A stretch of 64,000 nt of DNA from Psychrobacillus sp042885655 (GCF_042885655.1 NZ_JBHVRO010000002.1:310001-374000); one strand, 5' to 3'. Counted from the stretch's first letter, positions 1 through 8,834 are shown. The notes: generated by a model from the letters alone, not told the origin. Made by a program: numbers and translations.

Positions 1-1
1 T

Positions 2-667
2 AAACATGGATTACTCGCAACATTTATGCCTAAACCACTATTTGGTGTAAATGGGTCGGGCATGCATGCAAATTTAAGCCTGTTTAAAGGAAAAGAAAAT
101 GTTTTCTATGATCCAACAGCATCATTAGAAATTAGTGATACAGCTAGAAACTTTTTAGCAGGAATATTAAAACATGCACGAAATTTCACTGCGATTACTA
201 ATCCAACAGTTAACTCTTATAAAAGATTGGTGCCAGGATATGAAGCGCCATGCTATGTTGCTTGGTCAGCAAGAAATAGAAGTCCGTTAATTCGTATTCC
301 TGCTTCCCGAGGTTTAAGTACACGAGTCGAAGTTCGTAGCGTAGATCCGGCAGCAAATCCATATTTAGCAATGGCTGTTTTATTAGCTGCAGGGTTAGAT
401 GGAATTAAAAATAAAATAGAAGCTCCAGACCCGATCGATCGAAATATTTATGTGATGTCAAAAGCTCAGCGTGAAGAATGTGGAATTGTTGATTTGCCAG
501 CTACTTTGGCGCAGGCTCTCGATTATTTAAAAGCAGATCAAGTTATTACGTCCGCATTAGGTGACCATTTATTAACACATTTTGTGGAGGCGAAAGAAAT
601 CGAATGGGATATGTTTAGAACACAAGTCCATCCATGGGAACGCGATCAATATATGACACAGTATTAA
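2..667 (+). CDS. glnA: Glutamine synthetase type I, C-terminal part (5' end outside window)
   Basis: Glutamine synthetase condenses glutamate, ammonia and ATP to glutamine in the cytoplasm. The reading frame is open from the left edge, and the codons before the first ATG (position 26) continue the conserved family sequence, so the gene starts upstream of the window. Visible family signatures are the ATP/metal-binding stretch FMPKPLFGVNGSGMH, the NPTVNSYKRLVPGYEAP block with the R-SPLIRIP segment, and the usual C-terminal end. The short, insert-free form fits the GSI-alpha type of Firmicutes, which is feedback-inhibited rather than adenylylated. It is followed 54 bases later by asparagine synthetase on the same strand, which places two amide-nitrogen enzymes side by side. 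The glnR regulator usually found upstream cannot be seen. Confidence 0.95.
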   Translation, partial: KHGLLATFMPKPLFGVNGSGMHANLSLFKGKENVFYDPTASLEISDTARNFLAGILKHARNFTAITNPTVNSYKRLVPGYEAPCYVAWSARNRSPLIRIPASRGLSTRVEVRSVDPAANPYLAMAVLLAAGLDGIKNKIEAPDPIDRNIYVMSKAQREECGIVDLPATLAQALDYLKADQVITSALGDHLLTHFVEAKEIEWDMFRTQVHPWERDQYMTQY

Positions 668-721
668 TAGATTAGGAGTGGGTTTAAAAAGAATAAAACT
701 TATAAGAAAGAGTGATGACGA

Positions 722-2572
722 GTGTGTGGAATAACAGGATGGATTGATTGGCATCAAGATTTAACACAACAAGTTTTCATCGTGGAAAAAATGGCTAATA
801 CATTATCGAAACGGGGGCCAGATGCTTCGAATGTATGGAGCTCACGCCATGTTTCACTTGGTCATACACGACTTATCGTTGTCGATCCTGCCGGAGGTGT
901 GCAGCCAATGGTAAAAGAAAAAAACGATTCTGTATATACGATTGTATATAATGGAGAGCTTTATAATACGGAAGACATTCGGAAGGAGTTACTGAAAAGA
1001 GGATACTCTTTTCAGTCTTACTCCGATACGGAAGTATTACTTACTGCGTATATCGAATGGGGTGAGAAATGTGTAGAGCATTTAAATGGAATTTTCTCCT
1101 TTGCAGTATGGGATCAAAGCCTTGAACAGCTTTTTATTGCCAGAGATCGTCTAGGTGTCAAACCACTATTTTACCGTGAAGAAAATGGGTCATTACTATT
1201 CGGATCAGAGATTAAAGCGATCATTGCACACCCACAAGTAAAACGGGAGATTGAGCGTGAAGGACTACAGGAGATTTTCGGATTAGGTCCATCCCGGACA
1301 CCTGGACATGGCGTATTTCGGGGAATAAAAGAACTTCGCCCTGCACATGCATTGACTTTTAATCGAAATGGCTTTAAATCGTGGCGTTATTGGAATGTTG
1401 AAAGTAGCCATCACGACCATACACTTGATGAAACGGTGGAGCGCGTATTATTCCTTGTCAAAGATGCTATTGAGCGTCAACTAGTTGCAGATGTTCCTGT
1501 ATGTACATTTTTATCAGGTGGAATTGATTCAAGTGCGATTAGTGCGATTGCAGCTCATTACTATAAGGAGAAAGGAATTGACCCCCTCCAAACCTATTCA
1601 ATTGAATTTGAGCAAAACAATCAATATTTTAAAGCTAACTCTTTTCAACCTGATGAAGATGGACCATGGATACGAAGAATGCAGCAATATTTGGATTCAA
1701 ATCATCATTCAGCGGTAATAAAAAATGACCAGCTTGCAAATCTCTTGGAAAATGCGGTATTGATGAGGGATCTGCCTGGAATGGCAGATGTTGATTCTTC
1801 ACTATTATGGTTTTGTGAACAAATAAAACAGAATCATACAGTCGCATTATCAGGAGAATGTGCGGATGAAATCTTCGGTGGATATCCATGGTTCTATCAA
1901 GCAGACATTTTGCATGCGAACGGATTTCCATGGATGAGGTCAATGGAGGAAAGGCAAGATCTGTTACTCCCACATTGGCAAAAGCGCCTTGATCTAAAAG
2001 AATATGTAAAAGAGAGGTATAAGGAAACCATTTCTGAAGTCCCACATTTAGAAGGGGAAACAAAAGCAGAAGCCCGAATTAGAGAAATGTTTTATTTAAA
2101 CATGATTTGGTTTATGCCAACATTGCTTGAGCGAAAAGACCGTATGAGCATGGGAGCGAGCCTAGAGGTACGTGTCCCATTTGCTGATCACCGTCTCGTT
2201 GAATATGCATGGAACATCCCGTGGGAAATGAAAATGCTGAATGGCCATGAGAAGGGAATATTAAGAAAAGCATTAGAAGGAATCCTACCTGATGAAGTGC
2301 TTTATCGTAAAAAGAGTCCATATCCGAAAACACACCATCCGATTTATACGAAACTAGTGAAAGCTAAGTTAAGCAGTATCATTAACGATAAAACATCCCC
2401 AATATTAGAACTAGTTTCCAAGCAAAAAGTAGCAGAGATACTAGAATCAGACGGATCCTCTTTCAAAGCCCCTTGGTTCGGGCAGCTAATGACTGGCCCA
2501 CAGCTTATTGCCCATCTAACTCAAATTAATCTTTGGCTAAAACATTATAATATTAACATTATCGATAACTAA
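722..2572 (+). CDS. asnB: Asparagine synthase (glutamine-hydrolysing)
   Basis: This cytoplasmic enzyme transfers the amide of glutamine to aspartate with ATP. The start is GTG, fixed by the next codon: Cys2 is the N-terminal nucleophile of the class II glutamine amidotransferase domain (MCGITGW). The glutaminase domain covers about residues 1-200 (RGPDAS, YNGEL and DRLGVKPLFY are visible). The synthetase domain follows, with the PP-loop LSGGIDSS near residues 263-270 and SGECADEIFGGY near 375. The 616-residue length is closer to B. subtilis AsnO than to AsnB or AsnH, so the symbol is generic. An imperfect GC-rich hairpin with a T-rich tail follows immediately. No T-box leader is visible upstream. 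Confidence 0.93.
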   Translation: MCGITGWIDWHQDLTQQVFIVEKMANTLSKRGPDASNVWSSRHVSLGHTRLIVVDPAGGVQPMVKEKNDSVYTIVYNGELYNTEDIRKELLKRGYSFQSYSDTEVLLTAYIEWGEKCVEHLNGIFSFAVWDQSLEQLFIARDRLGVKPLFYREENGSLLFGSEIKAIIAHPQVKREIEREGLQEIFGLGPSRTPGHGVFRGIKELRPAHALTFNRNGFKSWRYWNVESSHHDHTLDETVERVLFLVKDAIERQLVADVPVCTFLSGGIDSSAISAIAAHYYKEKGIDPLQTYSIEFEQNNQYFKANSFQPDEDGPWIRRMQQYLDSNHHSAVIKNDQLANLLENAVLMRDLPGMADVDSSLLWFCEQIKQNHTVALSGECADEIFGGYPWFYQADILHANGFPWMRSMEERQDLLLPHWQKRLDLKEYVKERYKETISEVPHLEGETKAEARIREMFYLNMIWFMPTLLERKDRMSMGASLEVRVPFADHRLVEYAWNIPWEMKMLNGHEKGILRKALEGILPDEVLYRKKSPYPKTHHPIYTKLVKAKLSSIINDKTSPILELVSKQKVAEILESDGSSFKAPWFGQLMTGPQLIAHLTQINLWLKHYNINIIDN

Positions 2573-2616
2573 AAGTGCATTGGGGGGGCATGCCCCTAGT
2601 GCATTTATTATTTTAA
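2572..2616 (+). terminator. Terminator after asnB
   Basis: GTGCATTGGGG pairs imperfectly with CCCCTAGTGCA around a short loop and is followed by a T-rich stretch. It begins at the asnB stop codon. Confidence 0.6.
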
Positions 2617-2890
2617 TAGAATGGTCCATATATTTCATCCAATTATCTGGAGAGCGAGAGCAAGAGAATGGTGAATTGGTCATATCATTGACCGTCTTAT
2701 TGCAATCCTTACAAAGATAGCGTTAACAGATGTGCTTCCACAATGAACGCAAGCCATTCCACTGCTAAAACGAGTTTCCCAATTTCGCTTTAATAGTTTG
2801 GCATTATTATTTGGCTCATCTGAAATAGGTCTCTTTAAGAGCATTAAATAGTTCTTTTGTTGTAAGCTCATTTACATTTGTATTTGCGAA
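2617..2890 (-). pseudogene. IS1595-like transposase remnant (N-terminal zinc ribbon), frameshifted
   Basis: On the minus strand, conserved pieces appear in three frames in the right order: ELTTKELFNALKETY, then RFSSGMACVHCGSTSVN, then RYLCKDCNKTVNDMTNSPF and SPDNWMKYMDH. The CxxC...CxxC zinc ribbon followed by an ND-T-SPF and DNW pattern is typical of the start of IS1595-type transposases. At least two frameshifts separate the pieces, and the catalytic domain is missing. It is therefore a dead insertion-sequence fragment in the gap between asnB and the next gene. The assignment rests on motif memory only. Confidence 0.5.
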
Positions 2891-2969
2891 ATATCTGAAA
2901 ATATTGTAAAGTGAAATTCTTGTGTAAATAATATTATTATAATATTTACAAAAGAATTGGAGGATTAGA

Positions 2970-3854
2970 ATGAAGAATCTTAATATACCATTTCTAAATA
3001 TGTGCACCTCTTTTCAATTAATAGAGGAAGGATTTTCAGATGATGAAAAATGGTGTGTCGATTGTACCTACTTACTACGTATTTCACCGCACGGAGATGT
3101 TAATAAGTTAACAAAACAAGCAGAAATAATAAATGAAGTTCATGCAATAGACGCTCATATCCCTTATGTTCATGATGTAGGAATGGTTGAAGATAAAGCG
3201 TATATGATTTTAGACTATGCAAGTGGAGAAAACGGGGAAGAAGTTTTACCGTTGAAAAGTGAAAATGAACAATATGAAATTGGTATACAAGTAGGGAAAA
3301 CGCTTAAGAAGATGCATAGCGTCCATGCTCCGGCCGACTTTCCTTCTTGGGAAGAGAAATGGTTAAATCGTATAGAATTACAAGCACCTCGATTTAAAGC
3401 AATCGTTGAACAAAATCCTCACTATCAAAACATTTTACCTTTTATCCAAAACAATTTGCACTTATTAAAAGACAGACCAAACTGTGTTCAACATTTTGAT
3501 TTTCACCCTGGTAATATATTGGTTCATGAAAATACTTTTACTGGTTTAATAGATATGCAAAAAATTACATATGCTGATCCAATCAATGAATTTTACAAAA
3601 TGGAATATTTTAATGTATCTATTAGTAAAAATTATTCGAAAGGTGTTTTAGATGGTTATCATGATTGTCAGCCTATTCCGGAGTCTTTTTGGATGTTACA
3701 TCGTTTGTATGCAGCAATGCATCTTGTATTTGCGGAAGTTTGGGGACATGAAGGTGGTATAAATCAATTGGAAAAGTTTCAAAAGTATACTCGTTTTACA
3801 ATAGATCAGTTTGATGATTTTAAGTTACTTGTTCCGAAATGGTATCAAGGTTAA
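2970..3854 (+). CDS. Aminoglycoside phosphotransferase-fold kinase
   Basis: A 294-residue APH/choline-kinase-fold protein, expected to phosphorylate a small molecule with ATP in the cytoplasm. The catalytic loop QHFDFHPGNIL (about residues 173-183) has the His-x-Asp...Asn pattern, followed by GLIDMQKITYADP, where the Asp would bind Mg2+ in place of the usual IDW/IDF. The N-lobe strand YLLRIS and an acidic segment near residue 90 fit the family. The start is supported by TTGGAGGATTAG just upstream and a TATAAT-like box about 30 bases before it. The chromosomal setting beside housekeeping genes does not suggest acquired resistance. Substrate unknown; relatives act on aminoglycosides, macrolides, choline or sugars. 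Confidence 0.75.
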   Translation: MKNLNIPFLNMCTSFQLIEEGFSDDEKWCVDCTYLLRISPHGDVNKLTKQAEIINEVHAIDAHIPYVHDVGMVEDKAYMILDYASGENGEEVLPLKSENEQYEIGIQVGKTLKKMHSVHAPADFPSWEEKWLNRIELQAPRFKAIVEQNPHYQNILPFIQNNLHLLKDRPNCVQHFDFHPGNILVHENTFTGLIDMQKITYADPINEFYKMEYFNVSISKNYSKGVLDGYHDCQPIPESFWMLHRLYAAMHLVFAEVWGHEGGINQLEKFQKYTRFTIDQFDDFKLLVPKWYQG

Positions 3855-3977
3855 AAGTCAGCTACATTAAATCGGTGAAAAACGGTCTAATGGGCAGTCT
3901 GTTTTTTAAAAGAATTATTTCAAAAACTATCAAACTATTTTCAAAGCAAATACGAATATATAGATGAGACGGTAATA

Positions 3978-4112
3978 ATGATGAAGGAAGTATGTGGTGA
4001 AAATTGGATATGGAAAGCCTTTGCTACAGCTTATACTTCGATGTTATTGATTGGAATCGCACTACTTTTGTACATGTGGAAGAGAGAAAGAAAACTAAAT
4101 ATCATGGAGTAA
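3978..4112 (+). CDS. Possible 44-residue single-span membrane peptide
   Basis: A short open frame starts at two adjacent ATG codons and contains one clear hydrophobic stretch (about residues 14-33, TSMLLIGIALLLYMW) followed by a basic tail. The frame stays open for about 29 codons upstream of the ATG and has coding-like composition there. It may therefore be the C-terminal remnant of a larger broken gene rather than a real small gene. The ribosome binding site is weak. No family recognised. Confidence 0.25.
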   Translation: MMKEVCGENWIWKAFATAYTSMLLIGIALLLYMWKRERKLNIME

Positions 4113-4119
4113 CGATTAT

Positions 4120-4156
4120 AAAGTACCAGATCTCTTTAGGCCTGGTATTTTTATCT
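4120..4156 (+). terminator. Weak terminator-like hairpin
   Basis: TACCAGATC and GGCCTGGTA pair imperfectly around TCTTTA and are followed by TTTTTATCTT. It may end transcription of the small frame just upstream. Confidence 0.35.
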
Positions 4157-4229
4157 TGTAATCCGTATAATTCTCACTAGACACTTAATAAATATCATGT
4201 TTACTATAAATAGCAAGGGAGGAATGAAA

Positions 4230-4793
4230 GTGGAAGCGGATGATTCAAAACAAGTCGTTTTACAAGTTGGGGCTGCTCTTAAAAAACTTCGGAAAGAAAA
4301 GCAATTAAGTCTGGAAGATTTATCAGAATTAACAAGTGTTAGCAAACTAACACTTGGAAATATTGAACGTGGAGAAACAAATCCAACGCTTGGTATGTTG
4401 TGGAAAATTTCAAAAGGTTTGTCCTTGCCACTCATGGCCTTATTCTCAACAGAAAGCAATGTGAATGTGTCTCGGGCAGGGAAAGGGTTCAGAATTGCTG
4501 GAGATCAGAAGACTTGGATAATTGAACCGATTTTTCAAAATGCAAGTAATGAGATTGAATTGTGTCGTGCTTACCTACAACCGAACAGTACATACCATCC
4601 AGAAAAACATCACCATAATACAATGGAAATTGTTACCGTAATGACAGGAACAATTATGATTAACGTGAATGAAGAGTCGTATACGTTGAATGAATACGAT
4701 TCTATTAGTTTTCATGCAGATGGTGTACATTCATATATAAACAATTCTAATGATGTTGTTGTTCTTCATATTTTGTTGAAATATGGGATTTAA
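4230..4793 (+). CDS. XRE-family regulator with C-terminal cupin domain
   Basis: A 187-residue DNA-binding protein. A helix-turn-helix of the XRE/Cro type occupies about residues 10-65 (LRKEKQLSLEDLSELTSVSK followed by IERGETNPTLGMLWKI). A small-ligand-binding cupin barrel occupies about 100-185 (HPEKHHHNTMEIVTVMTG). GTG at 4230 is chosen as start because AAGGGAGGA lies 6-7 bases upstream; the ATG inside that sequence is too close, and the upstream ATG at 4197 has no site. It is followed on the same strand by a CynX/NimT-type transporter. This XRE-cupin plus exporter/importer pairing is common in bacteria and suggests that the regulator senses the transported compound. That link is inference. 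Confidence 0.8.
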   Translation: MEADDSKQVVLQVGAALKKLRKEKQLSLEDLSELTSVSKLTLGNIERGETNPTLGMLWKISKGLSLPLMALFSTESNVNVSRAGKGFRIAGDQKTWIIEPIFQNASNEIELCRAYLQPNSTYHPEKHHHNTMEIVTVMTGTIMINVNEESYTLNEYDSISFHADGVHSYINNSNDVVVLHILLKYGI

Positions 4794-4831
4794 TATTTAA
4801 TGTTTTTTATCTTCCTACCTTACATTAAAAC

Positions 4832-4890
4832 AAGGAATAGCCCTTAATCATCCATACAGGTGATTGAGAGTTATTCCTTTTTTAATTTTT
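4832..4890 (+). terminator. Long terminator hairpin between regulator and transporter
   Basis: AAGGAATAGCCCTTAATCA and TGATTGAGAGTTATTCCTT form a long, mostly paired stem followed by TTTTTTAATTTTT. It separates the XRE-cupin gene from the MFS gene, so the two are probably transcribed separately. Confidence 0.7.
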
Positions 4891-5087
4891 AATAGGTTGG
4901 AAAAGTAAAGTAGTGATCAGAGCTTTTAATATATTACCAAGTTTATTATAGTATACATTTTAATAAAAATAATATAATATATCATATGTTAATTGGTGGA
5001 GTGAAAAATTAATGGAATGATTCTTCAAAAGAAGTAAACACTCATTAATAAATCAGTTGATTAGTTAAAATTTAAGGAGGGAACATC

Positions 5088-6323
5088 ATGAATTCACCCA
5101 AACAACTTAGTAAAGATCCAGAGTTCAAATCTATAATACGAAAGCAATCGGCGTCTTGGCTGATTATTTTAGGTATAATTTTTATAGCAACTAATCTACG
5201 TGCTCCTTTGACTTCGGTAGGGCCTTTAGTGGGTCTCATTCGAGATAATATGCATTTATCGAATACATTAGCTGGAATGATCACCACATTACCATTACTC
5301 GCTTTTGCATTTTTTTCACCTTTTGTTCCTAAATTAGGACGAAAGTTTGGGGTGGAACTAATAATTCTGATTTCTATCATCCTTTTGACTTTCGGTATTA
5401 TTTTACGCTCCTTGTCAGGAGTTACTAATTTATATATTGGTACGGCAATATTAGGACTAGCAATTTCTGTCTGTAATGTATTGTTGCCTAGCCTTATTAA
5501 ACGAGAATTTCCGAAACGAATCGGAATGATGACGGGTGTATATTCTATTTCTATGAACTTATTTGGGGCAATAGCTTCTGGTATCAGTGTTCCTATTGCA
5601 ATGGGTTTAGGATATGGATGGCAGGGGGCACTGGGGATTTGGGGAATTTTAAGCCTCGTATCCATTTTATTTTGGTTTCCTCAAATGAAATACCGTTATC
5701 TGGAACCCCCAACCACTCATAATCAGACCGCTCAAAAGAATGTGAATTTATGGCGGTCCGGACTAGCCTGGCAAGTAACCTTGTTTATGGGATTACAATC
5801 CATGGTGTTTTATGTACTTATCGCATGGCTTCCTGAAATGCTAAAGCAACAAGGGATAAGTTCGGATCAGTCTGGTTGGTTACTTTCCATCATGCAGTTA
5901 GCCTTGCTACCATTTACATTTATAGTTCCGGTTATCGCTGGGCGTATGTCGAGCCAACGTACGTTAGTTACCATTATGGAAATTTTACTTTTAACTGGCA
6001 CACTAGGATTACTTTATGGAAGTGCGAATTTGATTATTTTATGGATCATCTTATTAGGAATTGGTGGAGGTTTTGCGTTTGGTCTATCTATGATGTTTTT
6101 TGGATTACGCACTGAGAATGCACATCAAGCTGCAGACTTGTCCGGTATGGCTCAATCCGTCGGATATTTACTTGCTGCTATTGGCCCAACGCTCTTTGGG
6201 TATTTACATGATGTAACAGATAGCTGGACTGCTCCACTCTTAATATTGGTTGGCGCATCCGTACTGCTATTCATAGTTGGCCTAGGAGCAGCAAGAGATC
6301 GATATGTAGGGAATGCCAGATAG
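5088..6323 (+). CDS. MFS transporter, CynX/NimT family
   Basis: An integral membrane protein of 411 residues with about twelve hydrophobic spans. The N-terminal signature FIATNLRAPLTSVGPL after a basic cytoplasmic start is typical of the CynX/NimT/YycB group, whose members carry cyanate, 2-nitroimidazole or unknown organic anions. FSPFVPKLGRKFG is the loop 2-3 motif. The start is well supported by AAGGAGGGAACATC. The upstream XRE-cupin regulator is a likely controller. The substrate cannot be read from sequence. Confidence 0.85.
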   Translation: MNSPKQLSKDPEFKSIIRKQSASWLIILGIIFIATNLRAPLTSVGPLVGLIRDNMHLSNTLAGMITTLPLLAFAFFSPFVPKLGRKFGVELIILISIILLTFGIILRSLSGVTNLYIGTAILGLAISVCNVLLPSLIKREFPKRIGMMTGVYSISMNLFGAIASGISVPIAMGLGYGWQGALGIWGILSLVSILFWFPQMKYRYLEPPTTHNQTAQKNVNLWRSGLAWQVTLFMGLQSMVFYVLIAWLPEMLKQQGISSDQSGWLLSIMQLALLPFTFIVPVIAGRMSSQRTLVTIMEILLLTGTLGLLYGSANLIILWIILLGIGGGFAFGLSMMFFGLRTENAHQAADLSGMAQSVGYLLAAIGPTLFGYLHDVTDSWTAPLLILVGASVLLFIVGLGAARDRYVGNAR

Positions 6324-6460
6324 TAAATCATATAGTTTGAACGAAAGTAATCATAAATTTCCACAAGCGACTGAATCAACTACCTTTAATCTAATGTTGT
6401 ACTAAACTCCTAGTGAATATGTTGAAACGTTTGGAAAAATATTTTGGAGGAAAAGAAGAT

Positions 6461-6497
6461 ATCAGACCCATTTTGGGTCTGGTATTTTTATTTTTCG
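6461..6497 (+). terminator. Terminator after the CynX/NimT-type transporter
   Basis: CAGACCCA-TTT-TGGGTCTG forms a perfect stem followed by GTATTTTTATTTTT. Confidence 0.75.
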
Positions 6498-6502
6498 AAA
6501 AG

Positions 6503-6524
6503 TATAATTAGTACCAGGTACTAA
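6503..6524 (+). promoter_or_regulatory. FapR operator overlapping a promoter -10 box
   Basis: TATAAT (6503-6508) runs into the perfect 17-bp palindrome TTAGTACCAGGTACTAA (6508-6524). This matches the FapR operator known from fatty-acid and phospholipid genes of Bacillus. FapR is released from it by malonyl-CoA. It lies 27 bases before the TTG start of the plsC-like gene, which is also a FapR-regulon member in B. subtilis. Confidence 0.8.
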
Positions 6525-6550
6525 AACTAGATGTTGTGAAGGTGTTTAAT

Positions 6551-7104
6551 TTGTATTATTTTACATTAACAATTGCAAAAATAGTTGTATGTTTGTTGGA
6601 AAAGTAAAAGTAAAAAACCAGCATCTACTGTGTACGCATAGGGGCTGGCTGGAAATCGTTATACTCGGGATATGTCTGCCTAAACCGATTCATTTTATGG
6701 CTAAAAAAGAGCTTTTTGACAATAAACTCATCGGCTATTTCTTGCAAAAAATAAATGCATTTCCTGTGGACCGAGAAAACCCATCTCCGAGTAGTATAAA
6801 GAAACCAGTAAAGCTATTGAGATCTGGAGAAGTTGTTGGTATATTTCCAAGTGGAACTAGAACGGCAGAGGATGTTCCTTTAAAAAGAGGTGCTGTAACA
6901 ATTAGTAATTTATCAAAAGCACCGATTGTCCCTGCATTATATACTGGTCCGAGAAACTTAAAAGAGTTACGGAAAATGAAAAAAGCAACGATAATATTTG
7001 GAGCTCCTATTTATGTCAAAACAGGTAGTAAAGAAGAATTAGCTACATTTACTGATCTATTGAATGAGAAAACTTTGGAATTAGTAAGCCAAATAGGAAG
7101 ATAG
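6551..7104 (+). pseudogene. plsC: 1-acylglycerol-3-phosphate acyltransferase (PlsC), frameshifted and probably inactive
   Basis: PlsC adds the second acyl chain to lysophosphatidic acid at the membrane. The sequence is close to the B. subtilis PlsC (YhdO) type: MAKKELFDNKLIGYFL, INAFPVDRENPSPSSIK, FPSGTRTAEDVPLKRGA. A TTG start at 6551 gives the expected N-terminus (MYYFTLTIAKIVVCLLEK) but hits a stop after 18 codons. The rest continues in another frame, open from ATG 6589 (171 residues). About ten residues normally found before the catalytic histidine also seem to be missing. The catalytic HX4D motif reads HRGWLE, with Glu in place of Asp. Frameshift, deletion and a changed catalytic residue together indicate decay. 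An active paralogue presumably exists elsewhere. A real shortened protein from 6589 cannot be excluded. Confidence 0.6.
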
Positions 7105-7124
7105 AAAAAGATAGGTGAAAATAG

Positions 7125-7568
7125 ATGGATTATACTATAGAAATTTGTTTAGAAGAGAATGACGGCTTTTCCTCTTTTTTAAATCAAAAGATAAAAGAAT
7201 ATAATAATGAACAGTCTTTTCATCATAATGAGGTAAGAAAAAAAGGACAAGTACAGCATATAAATATTGTTGTAAAGAATGACAATGATCAGTGGATTGG
7301 TGGAATTACGGCAGAAGTGTATTGGAATTGGCTTGAAATAAACAAGTTCTGGTTTAGTAATGAATTTCGAGGAAAAGGGCTAGGTAGTTTACTTCTTGAT
7401 AAAACCGAAGAAATTGCAAAATATAAAGGGGCAACAAAATCGCTTTTAACTACTTTTGAATTCCAAGCACGCTCTTTTTATGAGGCCAGGGGATATAAAG
7501 TAGTGGGGGAAGTACAAGATTACCCACCAGGTAGTAGCTACTACACGATGGTGAAGGTTTTAATTTAA
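7125..7568 (+). CDS. GNAT-family N-acetyltransferase
   Basis: A 147-residue single-domain GNAT enzyme. The acetyl-CoA pyrophosphate-binding motif FRGKGLGSLLL is at about residues 81-91, and the C-terminal EFQARSFYEARGYKVVG is the usual motif B region. The N-terminus starts with a strand and a helix, as in the group that modifies small amines. It begins 20 bases after the plsC-like frame with AGGTGAAAATAG as ribosome binding site. Substrate unknown. Confidence 0.8.
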   Translation: MDYTIEICLEENDGFSSFLNQKIKEYNNEQSFHHNEVRKKGQVQHINIVVKNDNDQWIGGITAEVYWNWLEINKFWFSNEFRGKGLGSLLLDKTEEIAKYKGATKSLLTTFEFQARSFYEARGYKVVGEVQDYPPGSSYYTMVKVLI

Positions 7569-7657
7569 TATAGTTACATGGAAAAAATTTAATAACTAAT
7601 TATAGCATTCCCGCTTTAATAGAATAGGTGGATCAAGGGTGGTCGGATCACTCTCCT

Positions 7658-7800
7658 ATGAAAGGGAGTGATGTCAATAGCGAGGCATTAATATTTGTCG
7701 TAGCTTTTCAACATTAATCGTATTAATAATTTCATTTAACCCCAAAAAATGCCTCGAATGGATGGGTATTAAAATTATTCTGAAGTCGATGGCCTTGTAG
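7658..7800 (+). pseudogene. Holin-like type I toxin peptide, frameshifted
   Basis: Two overlapping frames together spell a short hydrophobic peptide: SEALIFVVAF in the frame open from 7658, then FSTLIVLIISFNPKK in the next frame. Joined, they match the pattern of the Firmicute putative holin-like toxin family (about 30 residues, EAL near the start, one membrane span, lysines at the end). AAAGGGAGTG precedes an ATG at 7671 with good spacing. A single-base shift near 7704, plus a possible one near 7675, breaks the frame, so the toxin is probably dead. A strong hairpin follows at 7818. No other gene lies between 7569 and 8033. Confidence 0.5.
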
Positions 7801-7817
7801 GAAACCACTGTTATTTC

Positions 7818-7856
7818 GACCGAATGATGCTACAATCATTCGGTCTTTTATTATTT
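7818..7856 (+). terminator. Terminator of the toxin-like locus
   Basis: GACCGAATGAT and ATCATTCGGTC pair perfectly around GCTACA and are followed by TTTTATTATTTAT. Confidence 0.75.
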
Positions 7857-8033
7857 ATAAGTTCATTAGACGTTTGAATTATTAAACCGACAACTAATTT
7901 GAATAGGCTGTATTTGTACGTATTCCTACGTCTTAAGACTGATATAAAACACTCCTAGAGGTCATATGAATGTTTTGTCTGTACAGTATAATAAGATGTA
8001 AGAAATAGTTTAATCAAATGGGGGATTAAAAAG

Positions 8034-8834
8034 ATGGGGATTAAAAAAATTGCTATTATATCATTATTTGTTTTATTAGTAGGAGCAGCAATTAGTATTA
8101 TTCTTAATGTAAAGGATGCATTGGTAAATAAATCAGATGAGATTATCGTGGAAGATAATTCTTTCACAAATATTCATATACTGAGTGATAATGTGTCAGT
8201 AAAAGTTATACCAACGAAAACCGAAACAACTAAAGCAATGTTTTCGGGAAAAATGAAAAAAAAGTCCCATTACAATTTTCATGCAGATGTAAAAGGGAAT
8301 ACTCTAGAAGTTGAATTAAAAGAAAAAAGATGGAGGTTTATTCAATTTGGTTTAACTTCACATGACGTTAAATTAACTGTATATGTACCAGAGCAGGAAT
8401 ATAGTAAACTAAAAGTAAAAATAGATAACGGACGTATAGTTGCTGAAAATATGAAGGTCAAAAACGTTGATTTAGAAACAGATAATGGTTCGATAGAATT
8501 AAAGAATATGAATTCAGTATCCGTTCTTACTAAAACGGATAACGGACAAATTCTAATGGATAATGTAGAAGGCAAGTTAAAAGCGGAAACTGATAATGGG
8601 CGCATTGTATTAATTACAAATAATTTGGAAAGATCCATTGATTTTAAAGCAGATAATGGTCTAATTGAAATACAAACCGATAAAGAACCTTCTAATGCGA
8701 CTTTTCAAGCAAATGTGGATGTAGGTAAAATTGATATTTTTGGGCATTCAAATACAAAAACGATATTTGGGGACGGATTAAACTTGATTAATTTACAACT
8801 AGACAACGGCAAAATAATTGTAAAGAAATCTTAA
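8034..8834 (+). CDS. Membrane-anchored DUF4097-type beta-repeat protein
   Basis: A 266-residue protein with an N-terminal signal or anchor segment (residues about 5-25). The rest is a regular series of beta strands punctuated by repeated DNG turns (IDNGRIVAEN, TDNGSIELKN, TDNGQILMDN, TDNGRIVLIT, ADNGLIEIQT, LDNGKIIVKK). This repeat is the hallmark of DUF4097, a right-handed beta-helix-like domain found in cell-envelope stress systems such as LiaG-like proteins. The function is not defined. It stands alone between the toxin-like remnant and a YitT-type gene, with GGGGGATTAAAAAG as ribosome binding site. Confidence 0.8.
   Translation: MGIKKIAIISLFVLLVGAAISIILNVKDALVNKSDEIIVEDNSFTNIHILSDNVSVKVIPTKTETTKAMFSGKMKKKSHYNFHADVKGNTLEVELKEKRWRFIQFGLTSHDVKLTVYVPEQEYSKLKVKIDNGRIVAENMKVKNVDLETDNGSIELKNMNSVSVLTKTDNGQILMDNVEGKLKAETDNGRIVLITNNLERSIDFKADNGLIEIQTDKEPSNATFQANVDVGKIDIFGHSNTKTIFGDGLNLINLQLDNGKIIVKKS

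Noticed and set aside
5072..5665. Long minus-strand open frame opposite the CynX/NimT-type transporter
   Set aside because: Mirror of a real membrane protein gene; isoleucine/proline-rich composition and no start signals.
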